DNA from: Brucella tritici
GTDB lineage: Bacteria; Pseudomonadota; Alphaproteobacteria; Rhizobiales; Rhizobiaceae
NCBI RefSeq assembly: GCF_008932295.1
Contig: NZ_WBWA01000004.1
Coordinates: forward strand, 124,001 to 188,000
Direction of reading: 5' to 3'
Length of the DNA stretch: 64,000 nucleotides
Part shown: piece after piece, positions 7,989-17,600 of the stretch
Position numbering within the stretch: position 1 is the stretch's first letter
Layout of the letters: every line of letters starts with the position of its first letter
Notes under the pieces: generated by a model
What the model was told of the DNA's origin: nothing
What the model saw: the letters and a program-made list of their open reading frames with translations, nothing else
Database searches by the model: none
Made by a program: the position numbers and the translations under genes

Positions 7989-9968
7989 ATGTTCGGAAAA
8001 CTTACGCTCGAAGCGATACCCTATCACGAGCCAATCATCATGGTCACTTTGGCCGCGGTGGCTGGCGGGGCACTCGCTATTCTGGCAGCCATTACCTACT
8101 ATCGCAAATGGGCTCCGCTCTGGAACGACTGGCTGACGTCGGTCGACCACAAGCGCATTGGCGTCATGTACATCATTCTGGCACTCGTGATGCTGTTCCG
8201 CGGCTTCTCGGATGCTGTCATGATGCGCGCCCAGCAGGCTCTTGCCTCGGGTGCGAATGAAGGCTTCCTGCCGCCGCACCATTACGATCAGGTCTTCACC
8301 GCTCATGGCGTGATTATGATCTTCTTCGTGGCGATGCCCTTCATCGTCGGCCTGATGAACTTTGCAGTGCCGCTTCAGATCGGCGCGCGCGACGTGGCTT
8401 TCCCCTACCTCAACTCGCTCAGCTTCTGGCTGACGGTTGCCGGTGCGATCCTCGTCAACATCTCGCTCGGTGTCGGCGAATTCGCCAAGACCGGCTGGCT
8501 GGCCTATCCGCCGCTCTCCGGCAAGGAATTCAGCCCGGATGTCGGGGTGGATTATTATATCTGGGCCTTGCAGATTTCCGGTATGGGTACGCTGCTTTCG
8601 GGCGTGAACCTCATCACCACCATCATCAAGATGCGCGCGCCCGGCATGAGCATGATGCAGGTTCCGGTCTTTACCTGGACCGCTCTCTGCTCGAACGTGC
8701 TGATCGTTGCTGCCTTCCCGATCCTCACCGTCACGCTGGCCCTGCTTTCGCTGGACCGCTATCTGGATTTCCACTTCTTCACCAATGATGCCGGTGGCAA
8801 TCCGATGATGTATGTGAACCTGATCTGGATCTGGGGACACCCGGAAGTCTATATTCTGGTTCTGCCATGCTTCGGCATCTTCTCGGAAATCGTGGCAACC
8901 TTCTCCGGCAAGCGCCTGTTCGGCTACAAGTCGATGGTTTACGCCACCGTTGCGATCACCATCCTGTCGTTCCTGGTCTGGGTCCACCACTTCTTCACCA
9001 TGGGTGGCGGTGCCAACGTCAACGCCTTCTTCGGCGTGGCGACGATGATTATCTCGATCCCGACAGGGGCGAAGGTCTTCAACTGGCTCTTCACCATGTA
9101 TAAGGGCCGCGTTCGCATGGAAACGCCGGTCATGTGGACCATCGGCTTCATGTGCACCTTCGTCGTCGGCGGCATGACGGGCGTTCTGCTTGCAGTTCCG
9201 CCAGCAGACTTCGTGCTGCACAACTCGGTGTTCCTGATTGCCCACTTCCACAATGTGATTATCTCGGGCGTTCTGTTCGGCTGCTTTGCCGGTCTCGTCT
9301 ACTGGTGGCCGAAGGCGTTCGGCTTCAAGCTGAATGAACGTCTGGGCAAGAATGCATTCTGGTGCTGGCTCGTCGGCTTCATCCTGGCCTTCATGCCGCT
9401 CTACGTGCTCGGCCTGATGGGCATGACCCGTCGTCTGAACCACACCGAAAACCCGGCATGGCACATCTATCTGATCGTTGCTGCGGTCGGCGTTGCGATC
9501 ATCCTTTGCGGTATCGTGTTCCAGGTTCTGCAGATCGCGGTTTCGATCCGCGACCGCGAAAAGCTGCGCGACAACAACGGCGACAGTTGGGGTACGGGCC
9601 GTACGCTGGAATGGTCGCTGGCTTCGCCGCCTGCCTTCTACAACTTCGCCGAAGTTCCGCATGTGCGTGATCATGATGGCTGGTGGGATATGAAGCAGAA
9701 CGGCTATGTGCGCCGTACCGAAAAGTTCGCGCGTATTCATATGCCGAAGAACACCGGCACCGGCTTCATCATCGGCATTCTGAACATTCCGCTCGGCTTT
9801 GCCCTGGTGTGGCACATCTGGTGGCTGGCGATCGCCTCTGCCCTCGCTGTGCTGGCCGTTGCCATCGCTCACTCCTTCAATAATGACAGAGACTTTTACG
9901 TCTCGGCCGAAGAGGTGCAGGAAGTCGAAGACCTCCGTACCCGGCAACTGACTGCTCAGGAGGCCTGA
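7989..9968 (+). CDS. cyoB: Cytochrome bo3 ubiquinol oxidase subunit I
   Basis: This 659-residue catalytic subunit carries all metal ligands at the same residue numbers as E. coli CyoB: His106 and His421 for low-spin heme b, His284, His333 and His334 for CuB, and His419 for heme o3. The HPEVY motif (284-288), containing the Tyr cross-linked to the CuB ligand and the K-channel region, is intact. About 15 membrane helices are expected, giving proton-pumping quinol oxidation in the inner membrane. The start at 7989 ([15 protein letters not shown]) is chosen by this register; an upstream GTG frame at 7950 adds 13 unlikely residues. The gap of 128 bases after cyoA is unusually wide for the operon. 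Confidence 0.98.
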   Translation: MFGKLTLEAIPYHEPIIMVTLAAVAGGALAILAAITYYRKWAPLWNDWLTSVDHKRIGVMYIILALVMLFRGFSDAVMMRAQQALASGANEGFLPPHHYDQVFTAHGVIMIFFVAMPFIVGLMNFAVPLQIGARDVAFPYLNSLSFWLTVAGAILVNISLGVGEFAKTGWLAYPPLSGKEFSPDVGVDYYIWALQISGMGTLLSGVNLITTIIKMRAPGMSMMQVPVFTWTALCSNVLIVAAFPILTVTLALLSLDRYLDFHFFTNDAGGNPMMYVNLIWIWGHPEVYILVLPCFGIFSEIVATFSGKRLFGYKSMVYATVAITILSFLVWVHHFFTMGGGANVNAFFGVATMIISIPTGAKVFNWLFTMYKGRVRMETPVMWTIGFMCTFVVGGMTGVLLAVPPADFVLHNSVFLIAHFHNVIISGVLFGCFAGLVYWWPKAFGFKLNERLGKNAFWCWLVGFILAFMPLYVLGLMGMTRRLNHTENPAWHIYLIVAAVGVAIILCGIVFQVLQIAVSIRDREKLRDNNGDSWGTGRTLEWSLASPPAFYNFAEVPHVRDHDGWWDMKQNGYVRRTEKFARIHMPKNTGTGFIIGILNIPLGFALVWHIWWLAIASALAVLAVAIAHSFNNDRDFYVSAEEVQEVEDLRTRQLTAQEA

Positions 9969-9973
9969 TTCCG

Positions 9974-10603
9974 ATGAGCGCAAGCATTTCAACCGCCGCG
10001 CCGTTCACGGGTGGAAACGAGCACCCTGCTCACGAGGACCATCACGATGCAGGGTCGACCACACTGGTCGGCTTCTGGATCTACCTGATGAGCGACTGCG
10101 TCCTCTTCTCAGGGCTCTTTGCAACCTATGCCGTTCTGGCGCATCAGTTCGCGGGCGGTCCGACCGGCCGTGAACTGTTCGATCTGAACTTTGTTCTGAT
10201 CGAAACCATGCTCCTGCTGGTGTCGTCGCTGACCTATGGTCTGGCAACGCTTTCGATGTTCAGGAAGAACCGCGCAGGCGTTCTGTTCTGGCTGGGCGTC
10301 ACCTTCCTGCTGGGTGCAGCCTTCCTCGTGATGGAAATCTATGAATTCAATCACCTGATCCATGAAGGCGCGGGTCCGGGCCGCAGCGCGTTCCTCTCCG
10401 CCTTCTTCGCGCTGGTGGGAACCCATGGTCTTCACATCACGTCCGGCCTGATCTGGATTCTGGTGCTTTCCGCCCAGCTTCTGCGTGACGGTCTGACGGA
10501 AAAGAACCAGACGCGCGTGATGTGCCTCAGCCTCTTCTGGCACTTCCTGGATATTATCTGGATCGGCGTCTTTACCCTTGTCTATCTGTTGGGTGTACTG
10601 TGA
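9974..10603 (+). CDS. cyoC: Cytochrome bo3 ubiquinol oxidase subunit III
   Basis: This 209-residue protein has five predicted membrane helices and the subunit III family segments [12 protein letters not shown] near the start and [10 protein letters not shown] at about 155-165. It starts six bases after the cyoB stop, with an AGGAGG site overlapping the end of cyoB, so the two are cotranscribed. It stabilises the catalytic subunit in the inner membrane. The N-terminal His-rich stretch ([10 protein letters not shown]) is common in alphaproteobacterial CyoC. Confidence 0.97.
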   Translation: MSASISTAAPFTGGNEHPAHEDHHDAGSTTLVGFWIYLMSDCVLFSGLFATYAVLAHQFAGGPTGRELFDLNFVLIETMLLLVSSLTYGLATLSMFRKNRAGVLFWLGVTFLLGAAFLVMEIYEFNHLIHEGAGPGRSAFLSAFFALVGTHGLHITSGLIWILVLSAQLLRDGLTEKNQTRVMCLSLFWHFLDIIWIGVFTLVYLLGVL

Positions 10604-10971
10604 TGAGCTCTGCACACGAAACACATGACCACGGCGCGAGCCACGGCAGCCTGAAGACCTATCTGATCGGTTTCGTGCTGGCGGTTGTCCTCACCGTTGT
10701 CCCATTCATGCTGGCCATGAACGGCTATTTCACGCCGGGAACCACCGCTGCCATCGTGCTCGGTATCGCTGTCGTCCAGATTCTGGTGCATCTGGTTTAC
10801 TTCCTGCACCTTGATCCGAAGTCGGAAGGCGGCTGGAACATTCTGGCGCTCATCTTCACGGTCATCATTCTGGCTATCGTGCTTGCCGGCTCTATCTGGG
10901 TCATGCATCACCTCGATACCAATATGATGCCGATGTACATGTCGCCGGAAGACGTGCGCAATCTGCCGTAA
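10603..10971 (+). CDS. cyoD: Cytochrome bo3 ubiquinol oxidase subunit IV
   Basis: This 122-residue protein has three membrane helices and a His-rich N-terminus (HETHDHGASHG), the usual CyoD form. It starts in the TGATG overlap with the cyoC stop, showing coupled translation. The segment LVYFLHLD at about residues 66-73 is a family hallmark. The heme O synthase gene cyoE that often follows is not here; a Bru-RS-like element begins at the base after the stop codon. Confidence 0.96.
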   Translation: MSSAHETHDHGASHGSLKTYLIGFVLAVVLTVVPFMLAMNGYFTPGTTAAIVLGIAVVQILVHLVYFLHLDPKSEGGWNILALIFTVIILAIVLAGSIWVMHHLDTNMMPMYMSPEDVRNLP

Positions 10972-11075
10972 TACCAAGTCTCGTTGAGGCTGACTCATCG
11001 AGACTTGTTAAGCCCGTGCGGCGATAGAGCATTTTCAGGGCGCGGATAGCGCAAGCATCTTAGCGCCCTGCTATA
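10972..11075 (+). repeat. Bru-RS-like palindromic element, copy 1
   Basis: It begins right after the cyoD stop. It has an inverted repeat (AAGTCTCG ... CGAGACTT), then TTAAGCCCGTGCGGCGA, then a second inverted repeat (CAGGGCG ... CGCCCTG). Two further copies lie at 33434 and 47286. Layout and length (~104 bp) resemble the Bru-RS repeats described in Brucella; this identification is from memory of their form, not an alignment. Confidence 0.75.
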
Positions 11076-11091
11076 AAAGGCTCGTCAAACA

Positions 11092-11122
11092 CATTCCCTG
11101 CACCACAACCCTGCAGGGAATG
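11092..11122 (+). terminator. Perfect 11-bp stem-loop downstream of cyoD
   Basis: CATTCCCTGCA pairs with TGCAGGGAATG around a 9-base loop. There is no T tract directly behind it, so it may be an RNA-stabilising hairpin or part of the following small RNA rather than a true terminator. Confidence 0.45.
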
Positions 11123-11166
11123 CATCTGTGAGCCTCGCAAAACAACTGGCCTGACGGCCCGTGATC

Positions 11167-11237
11167 GCGGCTTTATCCTCCCTCTCTCCCCCAAAGCCGC
11201 GTGGCGTCCCGGTTCCCTCCGGGACGCCTTTCTTTTT
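11167..11237 (+). ncRNA. Candidate small RNA with anti-Shine-Dalgarno loop (copy 1)
   Basis: A perfect 8-bp stem (GCGGCTTT 11167-11174 with AAAGCCGC 11193-11200) holds an 18-base pyrimidine loop containing CCTCC and CCCCC. It is followed by a strong terminator hairpin (GGCGTCCCGG with CCGGGACGCC, 11203-11228) and TTTCTTTTT. The same design recurs at 12254. Rhizobial alpha-r14 RNAs and related alphaproteobacterial RNAs expose CCUCCUCCC in a loop in this way. The 5' end is unknown and probably lies upstream of 11150. Confidence 0.6.
11203..11237 (+). terminator. Rho-independent terminator of sRNA candidate 1
   Basis: There is a ten-base GC-rich stem, a six-base loop and then a T-rich tail. It could also be the distal end of the cyo transcript. 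Confidence 0.85.
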
Positions 11238-11485
11238 GGCTGTCCGTCAAAGAGGTGAGAGTAACATTTCCTGTAAAATTTTAATCAACTTGCTGTAAGT
11301 GCGATGTTGTATTTTGTAAAATAAAGATGATTGCAATCAATATCTAAGTGTAGAAAATAATAATATACGCCCTAAATTTACCATTATTGCGCATGTTGTT
11401 TGCATAGTGTACTATATCAACATAGATTAGCTCGTGTTTGATACTTATTGCGTCTCTGTTTGATCGCTAATCTGGAGAAGATGCG

Positions 11486-12217
11486 ATGTCTTTATTTAAG
11501 GGAATGCTTATTAATAATCGTATTCTTGGTGCGGCTGTTATTGCTGCGGCTCTGTTCACGCCCGCCATCGCCTCGGCTGCAACGGCCTATGTCTCGGCCT
11601 CGGTCAATGTCCGCTCAGGCCCCGGTTCCAATTACGGGCGGCTTGCGGCTCTTCCTGCCGGTGCAACAGTCAATGCTGGTTCCTGCCGCAACGGCTGGTG
11701 CCAGATCTACAACGGTAGCAGCGTTGGCTGGGTTTCGGCGCGCTATGTCCGCTTCGGTTCCTATAGCGGTCCCGCCTATGCAGCACCGTCCAGCACCACG
11801 GTGATCGTCAATAATGACGGCTACGGTGACGGTTTTGGCCTCGGACTTGGACTTGGCTGGGCGACCGGCGGCTATTGGGGTCCCGGCTGGGGCGGTGGCT
11901 GGGGTCCAGGCTGGCGCGGCGGACCGAACTACGTCAACGGCTGTATCGGGCGTAACTGCCAGTCCAATCGTGGCGGCTGGAATAACCATTGGGGCCGCGG
12001 CCCGCAGAGGAATGGCCGTGGTGGATGGGGCGGACACGGATGGCCCAATGGCCAGATACGTCGTAACTGGGGTCCCGGTCCGGTGATCCGTCAGGGTGGT
12101 TTCGGCGGCTTTAACCGTCCGACATTTGCCAATAACGGCTTCGGCGGTTTCAGAGGCGGAATGGGCGGTGGCGGCATGCACTTCGGCAATATGCGCCCGA
12201 TGCATGCCGGTCGCTGA
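11486..12217 (+). CDS. Exported SH3b-domain protein with Gly/Trp/Asn-rich C-terminus
   Basis: This 243-residue protein has a signal peptide (about 1-31, ending ASA) and a bacterial SH3 domain at about 33-92: the VSASVNVRSGPGSNY start, a Cys pair in SCRNGWC, and GWVSARYV at the end. The second half is low-complexity, rich in Gly, Trp, Asn and Arg. SH3b domains usually bind cell-wall peptides, so a periplasmic or wall-associated role is likely; no enzyme is fused. ATG 11486 is preceded by GGAGAAG. The upstream 240 bases are very AT-rich and should hold the promoter. sRNA candidates lie on both sides. Confidence 0.85.
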   Translation: MSLFKGMLINNRILGAAVIAAALFTPAIASAATAYVSASVNVRSGPGSNYGRLAALPAGATVNAGSCRNGWCQIYNGSSVGWVSARYVRFGSYSGPAYAAPSSTTVIVNNDGYGDGFGLGLGLGWATGGYWGPGWGGGWGPGWRGGPNYVNGCIGRNCQSNRGGWNNHWGRGPQRNGRGGWGGHGWPNGQIRRNWGPGPVIRQGGFGGFNRPTFANNGFGGFRGGMGGGGMHFGNMRPMHAGR

Positions 12218-12253
12218 CAGGCGCCCGTCGAAACTGCAACATTGCCAAACTTG

Positions 12254-12331
12254 ATCAGGTCGTTTCTCCCTCCTCCCAATGACCTGATGGACGGCTCGCC
12301 AGCAGCACCCCCGCCGGCGAGCCGTTCCGCT
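12254..12331 (+). ncRNA. Candidate small RNA with CCTCCTCCC loop (copy 2)
   Basis: A perfect 8-bp stem (ATCAGGTC 12254-12261 with GACCTGAT 12281-12288) exposes a 19-base loop reading TCTCCCTCCTCCCAAT, a near-perfect anti-Shine-Dalgarno sequence. A 10-bp terminator stem follows (ACGGCTCGCC 12291-12300 with GGCGAGCCGT 12315-12324), with a weak T tail. The architecture equals the candidate at 11167 and matches known alpha-r14-type RNAs. It may be processed from the SH3b mRNA 3' end, since it starts about 35 bases after that stop, or have its own promoter. Confidence 0.7.
12291..12331 (+). terminator. Terminator hairpin of sRNA candidate 2
   Basis: ACGGCTCGCC and GGCGAGCCGT form a perfect 10-bp stem with a 14-base loop. 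The tail TCCGCTT is T-poor, so termination may be inefficient. Confidence 0.65.
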
Positions 12332-12424
12332 TAGAGCGCATCCCGAAAAGTGTGTAACGGTTTTCGGACAAGATGCGCGTAAAAAGCGTTGGAGCGTTGA
12401 TCTGATTCAATCAGGTCGAAGCGC
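12332..12424. repeat. Dispersed rhizobial-type repeat
   Basis: It reads AGAGCGCATCCCGAAAAG, TGTGTAACGGTTTTCGG, ACAAGATGCGCGT, then GCGTTGGAGCG and GATCTGATTCAATCAGGTC. The first part is the element seen at 5167. The tail, with the GATCTG/CAGGTC hairpin, is shared with 21841-21901. It lies between the sRNA candidate and tamA. Confidence 0.7.
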
Positions 12425-12661
12425 GCTTGGCGGTCCTGTTTTCGCAATCAAGGCGGAAGATGTGCTTGACTGGTTCAATCCTGACGGGAATTTGCAATGG
12501 TGTGGTAACGTTAATACTCCATTGACTGAAATGGTCCATATCTAGCGTTGTTGCTTGGACTTCCGTTCTCCCTATGGTAATCCCTGAATCGTCCTGGGCT
12601 GGGGGTGATGAACGGGACGCCGCCAGGCGACCGCATAGACAGGAACCGGACAGTAGCGCGT

Positions 12662-14623
12662 ATGACTTGGAGTAACAGGACGATACAGGGAAGGAGCATC
12701 GCCGTGCTTTTGCTGGCGGCGCATTTTTCCTCCTTCGCGATGTCGCCTGCATTGGCGTTCGAGATCTTCGGTGTTCGTCTGTGGGGCGAGGACAAGAAGG
12801 AAGATCCCGATATCATCGACCCCAAGACCTACACTGTCGAGGTCACGACCACCGGCGACCGCAAGAATGCGGACGGCACGGAAGCCGATCTGAAATCCAC
12901 GATTGAAGGCGCTTCAGGCCTCGTATCCGATGCAGAAAGACCTGCTTCTGGCTCAGCCGGCCTACTGGCCAAGGCGCGCGGCGATTATCGCCGCATTCTG
13001 TCCGCGCTCTATGGCGAGGGCCGCTATGGCGGCACGATTTCTATTCTTGTCGACGGCCGTGAGGCAAACGACATTCCGCCCGACGCGGAAATCCCCAATG
13101 ATGCCAAGGTTGCGATCACCGTCGATCCCGGCCCGCAATTCCTGTTTTCGCGCACGGCGATTTCCAATATTGCGCCGCCGCCGGTCGACAAGCGCGATCA
13201 TGTGCAGTCGCCGGAAGATGCGGGCTTTGCGCCCGGACAGGTAGCGCGATCCGGCACGGTCATCAAGGCCGAACGCCTTGCCGTCGAGGCATGGCGCCAG
13301 CAGGGCTATGCCAAGGCGCGGGTTACCGGCGAAGACATCGTCGCCGACCATGCCGACAACCGGGTGGCCGCGGATGTTTCGCTCGACCCCGGCCAGAAGG
13401 CGCATTACGGCCCGGTCAGCGTCGTTGGAACGGCGCGCATGGACCCGCAATTCGTGGCCTGGATGACCGGGCTGAAAGAGGGCCAGGAATTCGATCCGGA
13501 CGATATCGAGAAAGCCAAGAAGCGTCTCGGTCGCATGGAAGTATTCCGCGCCATGAGTTTCGAGGAAGCCGAAAAGATAGAGCCGGACGGCAGCCTGCCG
13601 ATGACGCTCAACGTGCAGGAGCGCAAGCCGCGCCGCTTTGGCTTCGGTGCTGAATATTCGACCATCGACGGTTTCGGTCTGACCGGCTACTGGATGCATC
13701 GCAACCTGTTCGGGCGCGGCGAACGCCTGCGTTTCGACGCCAAGATCAGCGGCATTGGCGGCACACAGGACAATTCCTTCGACCCGAAGAACTTTACCTA
13801 TCTTCTGGGTACAACCTTTACTAAGCCGGGCGTCTATACGCCGGATACGGATTTTGTCGCATCGCTCGACGCCAAGCGCGAAGTGCTGGATGCCTATACC
13901 GAAACTTCGATCAATGCGAAGACCGGCTTCACGCAGATATTCAGCGATGAATTGTCAGGCGCGCTCTATGCCAAGGCGAGCCAGGGTCACTTCGATGACG
14001 ACGTCTTCGGTTCGCGCAGTTTCACTACGGCAGGACTGGAGGGCAATCTCCTCTATGACAGTCGCAACAACAAGCCGGACCCGAGTTCGGGCTTCTATCT
14101 GGAAGGCAATATCCAGCCCTTCTACGAATTCCAGTACGGCAATTTCGCCACCCGCTTCACCGCCGAAGGCCGCACCTATTACGGCTTTGGCGAAAAGGAT
14201 CGCGTGATCCTCGCAGGCCGTCTCAAGGTCGGTTCTATTGTCGGTGCCTCCATCGAGGACCTGCCGCCGAGCCAGCTCTTCCTGGCAGGCGGCGGCGGCT
14301 CGGTTCGCGGCTATGGCTATCGCAATATCGGCGTCAGCGCAGGCAATGGCGAGATCATCGGCGGGCGCTCGCTTGTCGAGGCCAATGGCGAAGTGCGCAC
14401 CCGCATCACCGATTCCATCGGCGCGGTGGCATTTGTCGATGCCGGTTATGTCGGCGAAAAGTCGTTTCCCGATTTCTCGGAACAGATGCGTGTCGGCGTC
14501 GGTGGCGGTCTGCGCTATCTGACCGGTCTCGGACCGATCCGCCTCGATGTCGCCGTTCCGCTCAACCGCCGCTCAGGCGATCCGAGCTATGGCTTGTACG
14601 TAGGTATAGGACAGGCGTTTTGA
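12662..14623 (+). CDS. tamA: Outer-membrane translocation and assembly factor TamA (Omp85 family; MorC-like in Brucella)
   Basis: This 653-residue Omp85 protein works with TamB to insert or transport outer-membrane material. It has a signal peptide (ending SPALAF before EIFGVRLWG), POTRA-like repeats over about residues 50-320, and a C-terminal 16-strand barrel. The conserved VRGY motif of Omp85 loop L6 appears as SVRGYGYR at about residues 558-565, and the protein ends in aromatic Phe (GIGQAF), as barrel proteins do. The frame opens upstream at 12605/12608; 12662 gives a normal signal peptide, but the earlier start with GGGGGT before it cannot be excluded. The stop overlaps the tamB start. 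Confidence 0.93.
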   Translation: MTWSNRTIQGRSIAVLLLAAHFSSFAMSPALAFEIFGVRLWGEDKKEDPDIIDPKTYTVEVTTTGDRKNADGTEADLKSTIEGASGLVSDAERPASGSAGLLAKARGDYRRILSALYGEGRYGGTISILVDGREANDIPPDAEIPNDAKVAITVDPGPQFLFSRTAISNIAPPPVDKRDHVQSPEDAGFAPGQVARSGTVIKAERLAVEAWRQQGYAKARVTGEDIVADHADNRVAADVSLDPGQKAHYGPVSVVGTARMDPQFVAWMTGLKEGQEFDPDDIEKAKKRLGRMEVFRAMSFEEAEKIEPDGSLPMTLNVQERKPRRFGFGAEYSTIDGFGLTGYWMHRNLFGRGERLRFDAKISGIGGTQDNSFDPKNFTYLLGTTFTKPGVYTPDTDFVASLDAKREVLDAYTETSINAKTGFTQIFSDELSGALYAKASQGHFDDDVFGSRSFTTAGLEGNLLYDSRNNKPDPSSGFYLEGNIQPFYEFQYGNFATRFTAEGRTYYGFGEKDRVILAGRLKVGSIVGASIEDLPPSQLFLAGGGGSVRGYGYRNIGVSAGNGEIIGGRSLVEANGEVRTRITDSIGAVAFVDAGYVGEKSFPDFSEQMRVGVGGGLRYLTGLGPIRLDVAVPLNRRSGDPSYGLYVGIGQAF

Positions 14624-17600
14624 CCAGATTTCTCGCAATCATCGCCTTCGTCGCTTTCGCCGTCACGGCAGTCATCTTCGGCTGGCCGGAGCGGGAAGCT
14701 CCGGTGCTGGCCCACGCTCAGGAAAATGCTCAGGTAAATACTGGAGCACAACAGCCGGGCAGTTCGGAAGCTCAGCCCGAAGAAGAGAAATCCTATTTCC
14801 TGTCTTTCGTGGAAAGCCAGCTTTCCGCGCCGAACCGCCGCATTTCCATTTCCGGCATCAGCGGTGTTCTGTCTTCGGAAGCAACCGTCGGCTCGATCAC
14901 CATTGCCGATCGCGAGGGCGTCTGGCTGCGTATCGAGAATGCCAAGCTGAACTGGAGCCGCACCGCGCTTCTCGTTGGCCGTCTCAGCATCCAGTCCCTT
15001 GCCGCCGAGCGCATCGACATCATTCGCAAGCCATTGCCTGACAACAGCCTGCCGTCGCCGGAATCGTCGACATTCAGCCTGCCGGACCTGCCGATTTCGA
15101 TCAATCTCGATCAGCTTGCCATTGCGCGCCTGCATTTTGGGCCGGAGATTTTCGGCCTCGAATCGGAAGTGTCGGCCAATGGCAGCCTGTCGCTCGCCGA
15201 TGGTTCGCTGGATTCCAATTTCGACATCAAGCGTCTTGACGGTCCGGGCGGAAATTTCGCGCTTCGCGCGGCCTATGCCAATTCTGACCAGAAGGTCGAT
15301 CTCGACCTGAAAGTTTCGGAACCGGCCAATGGCATCGTCGCCAACCTGCTGAATATCGATGGCCATCCTCCGGTCGATCTCACTTTGAAAGGCGCCGGTC
15401 CGCTTGACGAGTTGAAGGTTGGCCTGGCGCTCGATACCAATGGCAGCCGCACGCTGACAGGCGAATTCGCGCTCAACCGGCAAGGTCAGGCGCCCGATGG
15501 CGGACGTGTTTTCTCCGCCCGTTTCAATGGCCCGATTGCGGTTCTAGTGCCGCCGGTATTCCGCGATTTCTTCGGTGCCGATACGGTTCTTTCCGCAGAT
15601 GGCTTCCTCAAGGATGCAGGCGGTTTCCGTCTCGACGATCTGGCGTTGAACAGCGCTGCCTTGAAGCTGAAGGCTTCTGCCGAAACCGGCAATGACCGCT
15701 TCCTGAACAAACTGCGTATCGATGCTTCGATTGCCGATGAAAGCAAGGGGCGCGTGCTCCTGCCGGTCAAGGGCGCTGAAACCTATATCGACAATGCAAA
15801 ATTCCAGGTCGCTTATGGTGATCGCCCGACCAATGACTGGACGGGAACGCTTGCCATTGCCGGTCTCAAGAACGCAACGATTTCTGCCCAGAGCATTGCA
15901 CTCGATATGGGCGGCGTTGCTGAAAACCTGGATGATGCCGCCAATCGCCATATCACCTTCAAGGTCAATGGCGGGATGGACGGCATTTCGGCAGAACGTG
16001 CGGAAATTGCCGAGGCGCTTGGAAGCAAGATTGCGCTTGCCATCGACGGCGCGTGGCGCGCCGGTTCGCCGGTTGAACTGGCGCAAGCCAATATTGCCGG
16101 CAACGGTCTAAGCCTCGACCTCAAGGGCAATATTGACGATTTTGCCTTCAATGGCGATATCGCTGCCAAGATTGCAAGCCTTGCGCCTTTCGGCGCTCTG
16201 GCAGAACGGGACCTGGCCGGCAGTATCGATGTCAATGCCAAGGGCATCGTTCGCCCGGTCAGCGGTGCATTCCAGCTCGACCTCAACGGTACGGCGCAGA
16301 ACATGCGCACCGGCACGGAAGCGGTTGACCGCATTCTCGATGGCGCTGTCAACTTGAGCGGTGCGCTTGGCCGCAGCGCGGAAGGATTTTCGGCGCGTGG
16401 TTTCCGCATCGGCAATGAGCTGAGCGAGATCACCGCCAATGGTTCCTTTGCATCCGACAAGGCAAGTTTCGATTTTGGCGTGATGCTGTCCGATCTCAAG
16501 CTTCTTTCGGATCAGGCATCGGGCCGGATGACAGTCAAGGGCAGCGCGCGCGGCGACGACAAGCTGATCGCGCTGGCATTGCGCGCCGATGCGCCGGAGG
16601 GCACTCTGGCGGGTCGCAAGCTTTCCGAAGGCGGTCTCGATTTCAATGCCATGCTTGATGGCAATGCAAAGACAGGTGCTGCCCTTTCCGGCAAGCTTGC
16701 TGGCAGTGCATTCCTCAATGGCCAGCGTGTTGATCTTGGAACGCTGATCGACATCGTTAACGACGAAAAGCGCCTGACCGACCTCGTCTTCAATGCAGGC
16801 GGTGCGCATCTTTCGGGCAATGTCACCCAGACCGCGAAAGGTCTCCTGACGGGCGCGCTGAAGCTCGATGCACCGGATATTTCCACCGCCGCAGCCCTGG
16901 CGCTGGCAGAGGCGACCGGCGCGGCCAATGCCGACATCACACTTGACGCCAATGACGGCCGCCAGAATGCATCGATCACAGCCAATGCCAAGGACATCAA
17001 GGTCAATGGCAATCATATCACCTCGGCTGACATTGCCCTGACGGCAAAGGACCTGTTCGGGGTGCCGGTGGTTGACGGCAATGCCGCGGCGCGCGACATC
17101 ATGGTCGGCACGTTCGGCATCGACAGCTTCGATGCCAAGGCCAACGCAACCGGGTCGAAGACCGATTTTACTGCCAACACCAAGCTGAAGATCGGTACGG
17201 TCGCCAGTGCTGCCGGTTCGCTGGAACCGAAGGATGGCGGTTTTGAACTGGGTCTCGCCTCAGCCAATGTGAAGCAGGGCACGCTCAGCGCCAATCTGGC
17301 CGCGCCCGCCACCATTTCCATGAAGGGTGAGGAAATCTCCTTCGGCGATATCATCATCAATACGGGGGCGGACGCCAGTGCCGGTCAGGTCAAGGTGAAT
17401 GGCGTGGTCGATGGCCGTCTCGATCTTTCGGTTGCCCTTTCCAACCTGCCGCTGGCTCTCGCCAATACGTTCAAGCCGGAACTGGGGCTGGGCGGCACGA
17501 TCAACGGCACGGCGCGCATCACTGGCACGAAAGAAGCGCCCGATGTCGCCTTCGACATGGCGGCGCGCGGCGTGACCGCAGCCGAGCTTAAAAAGCAGGG

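Noticed and set aside
7908-9992. A 694-codon open frame antisense to cyoB
   Set aside because: The sense gene has every CyoB metal ligand; the antisense frame lacks recognisable domains.
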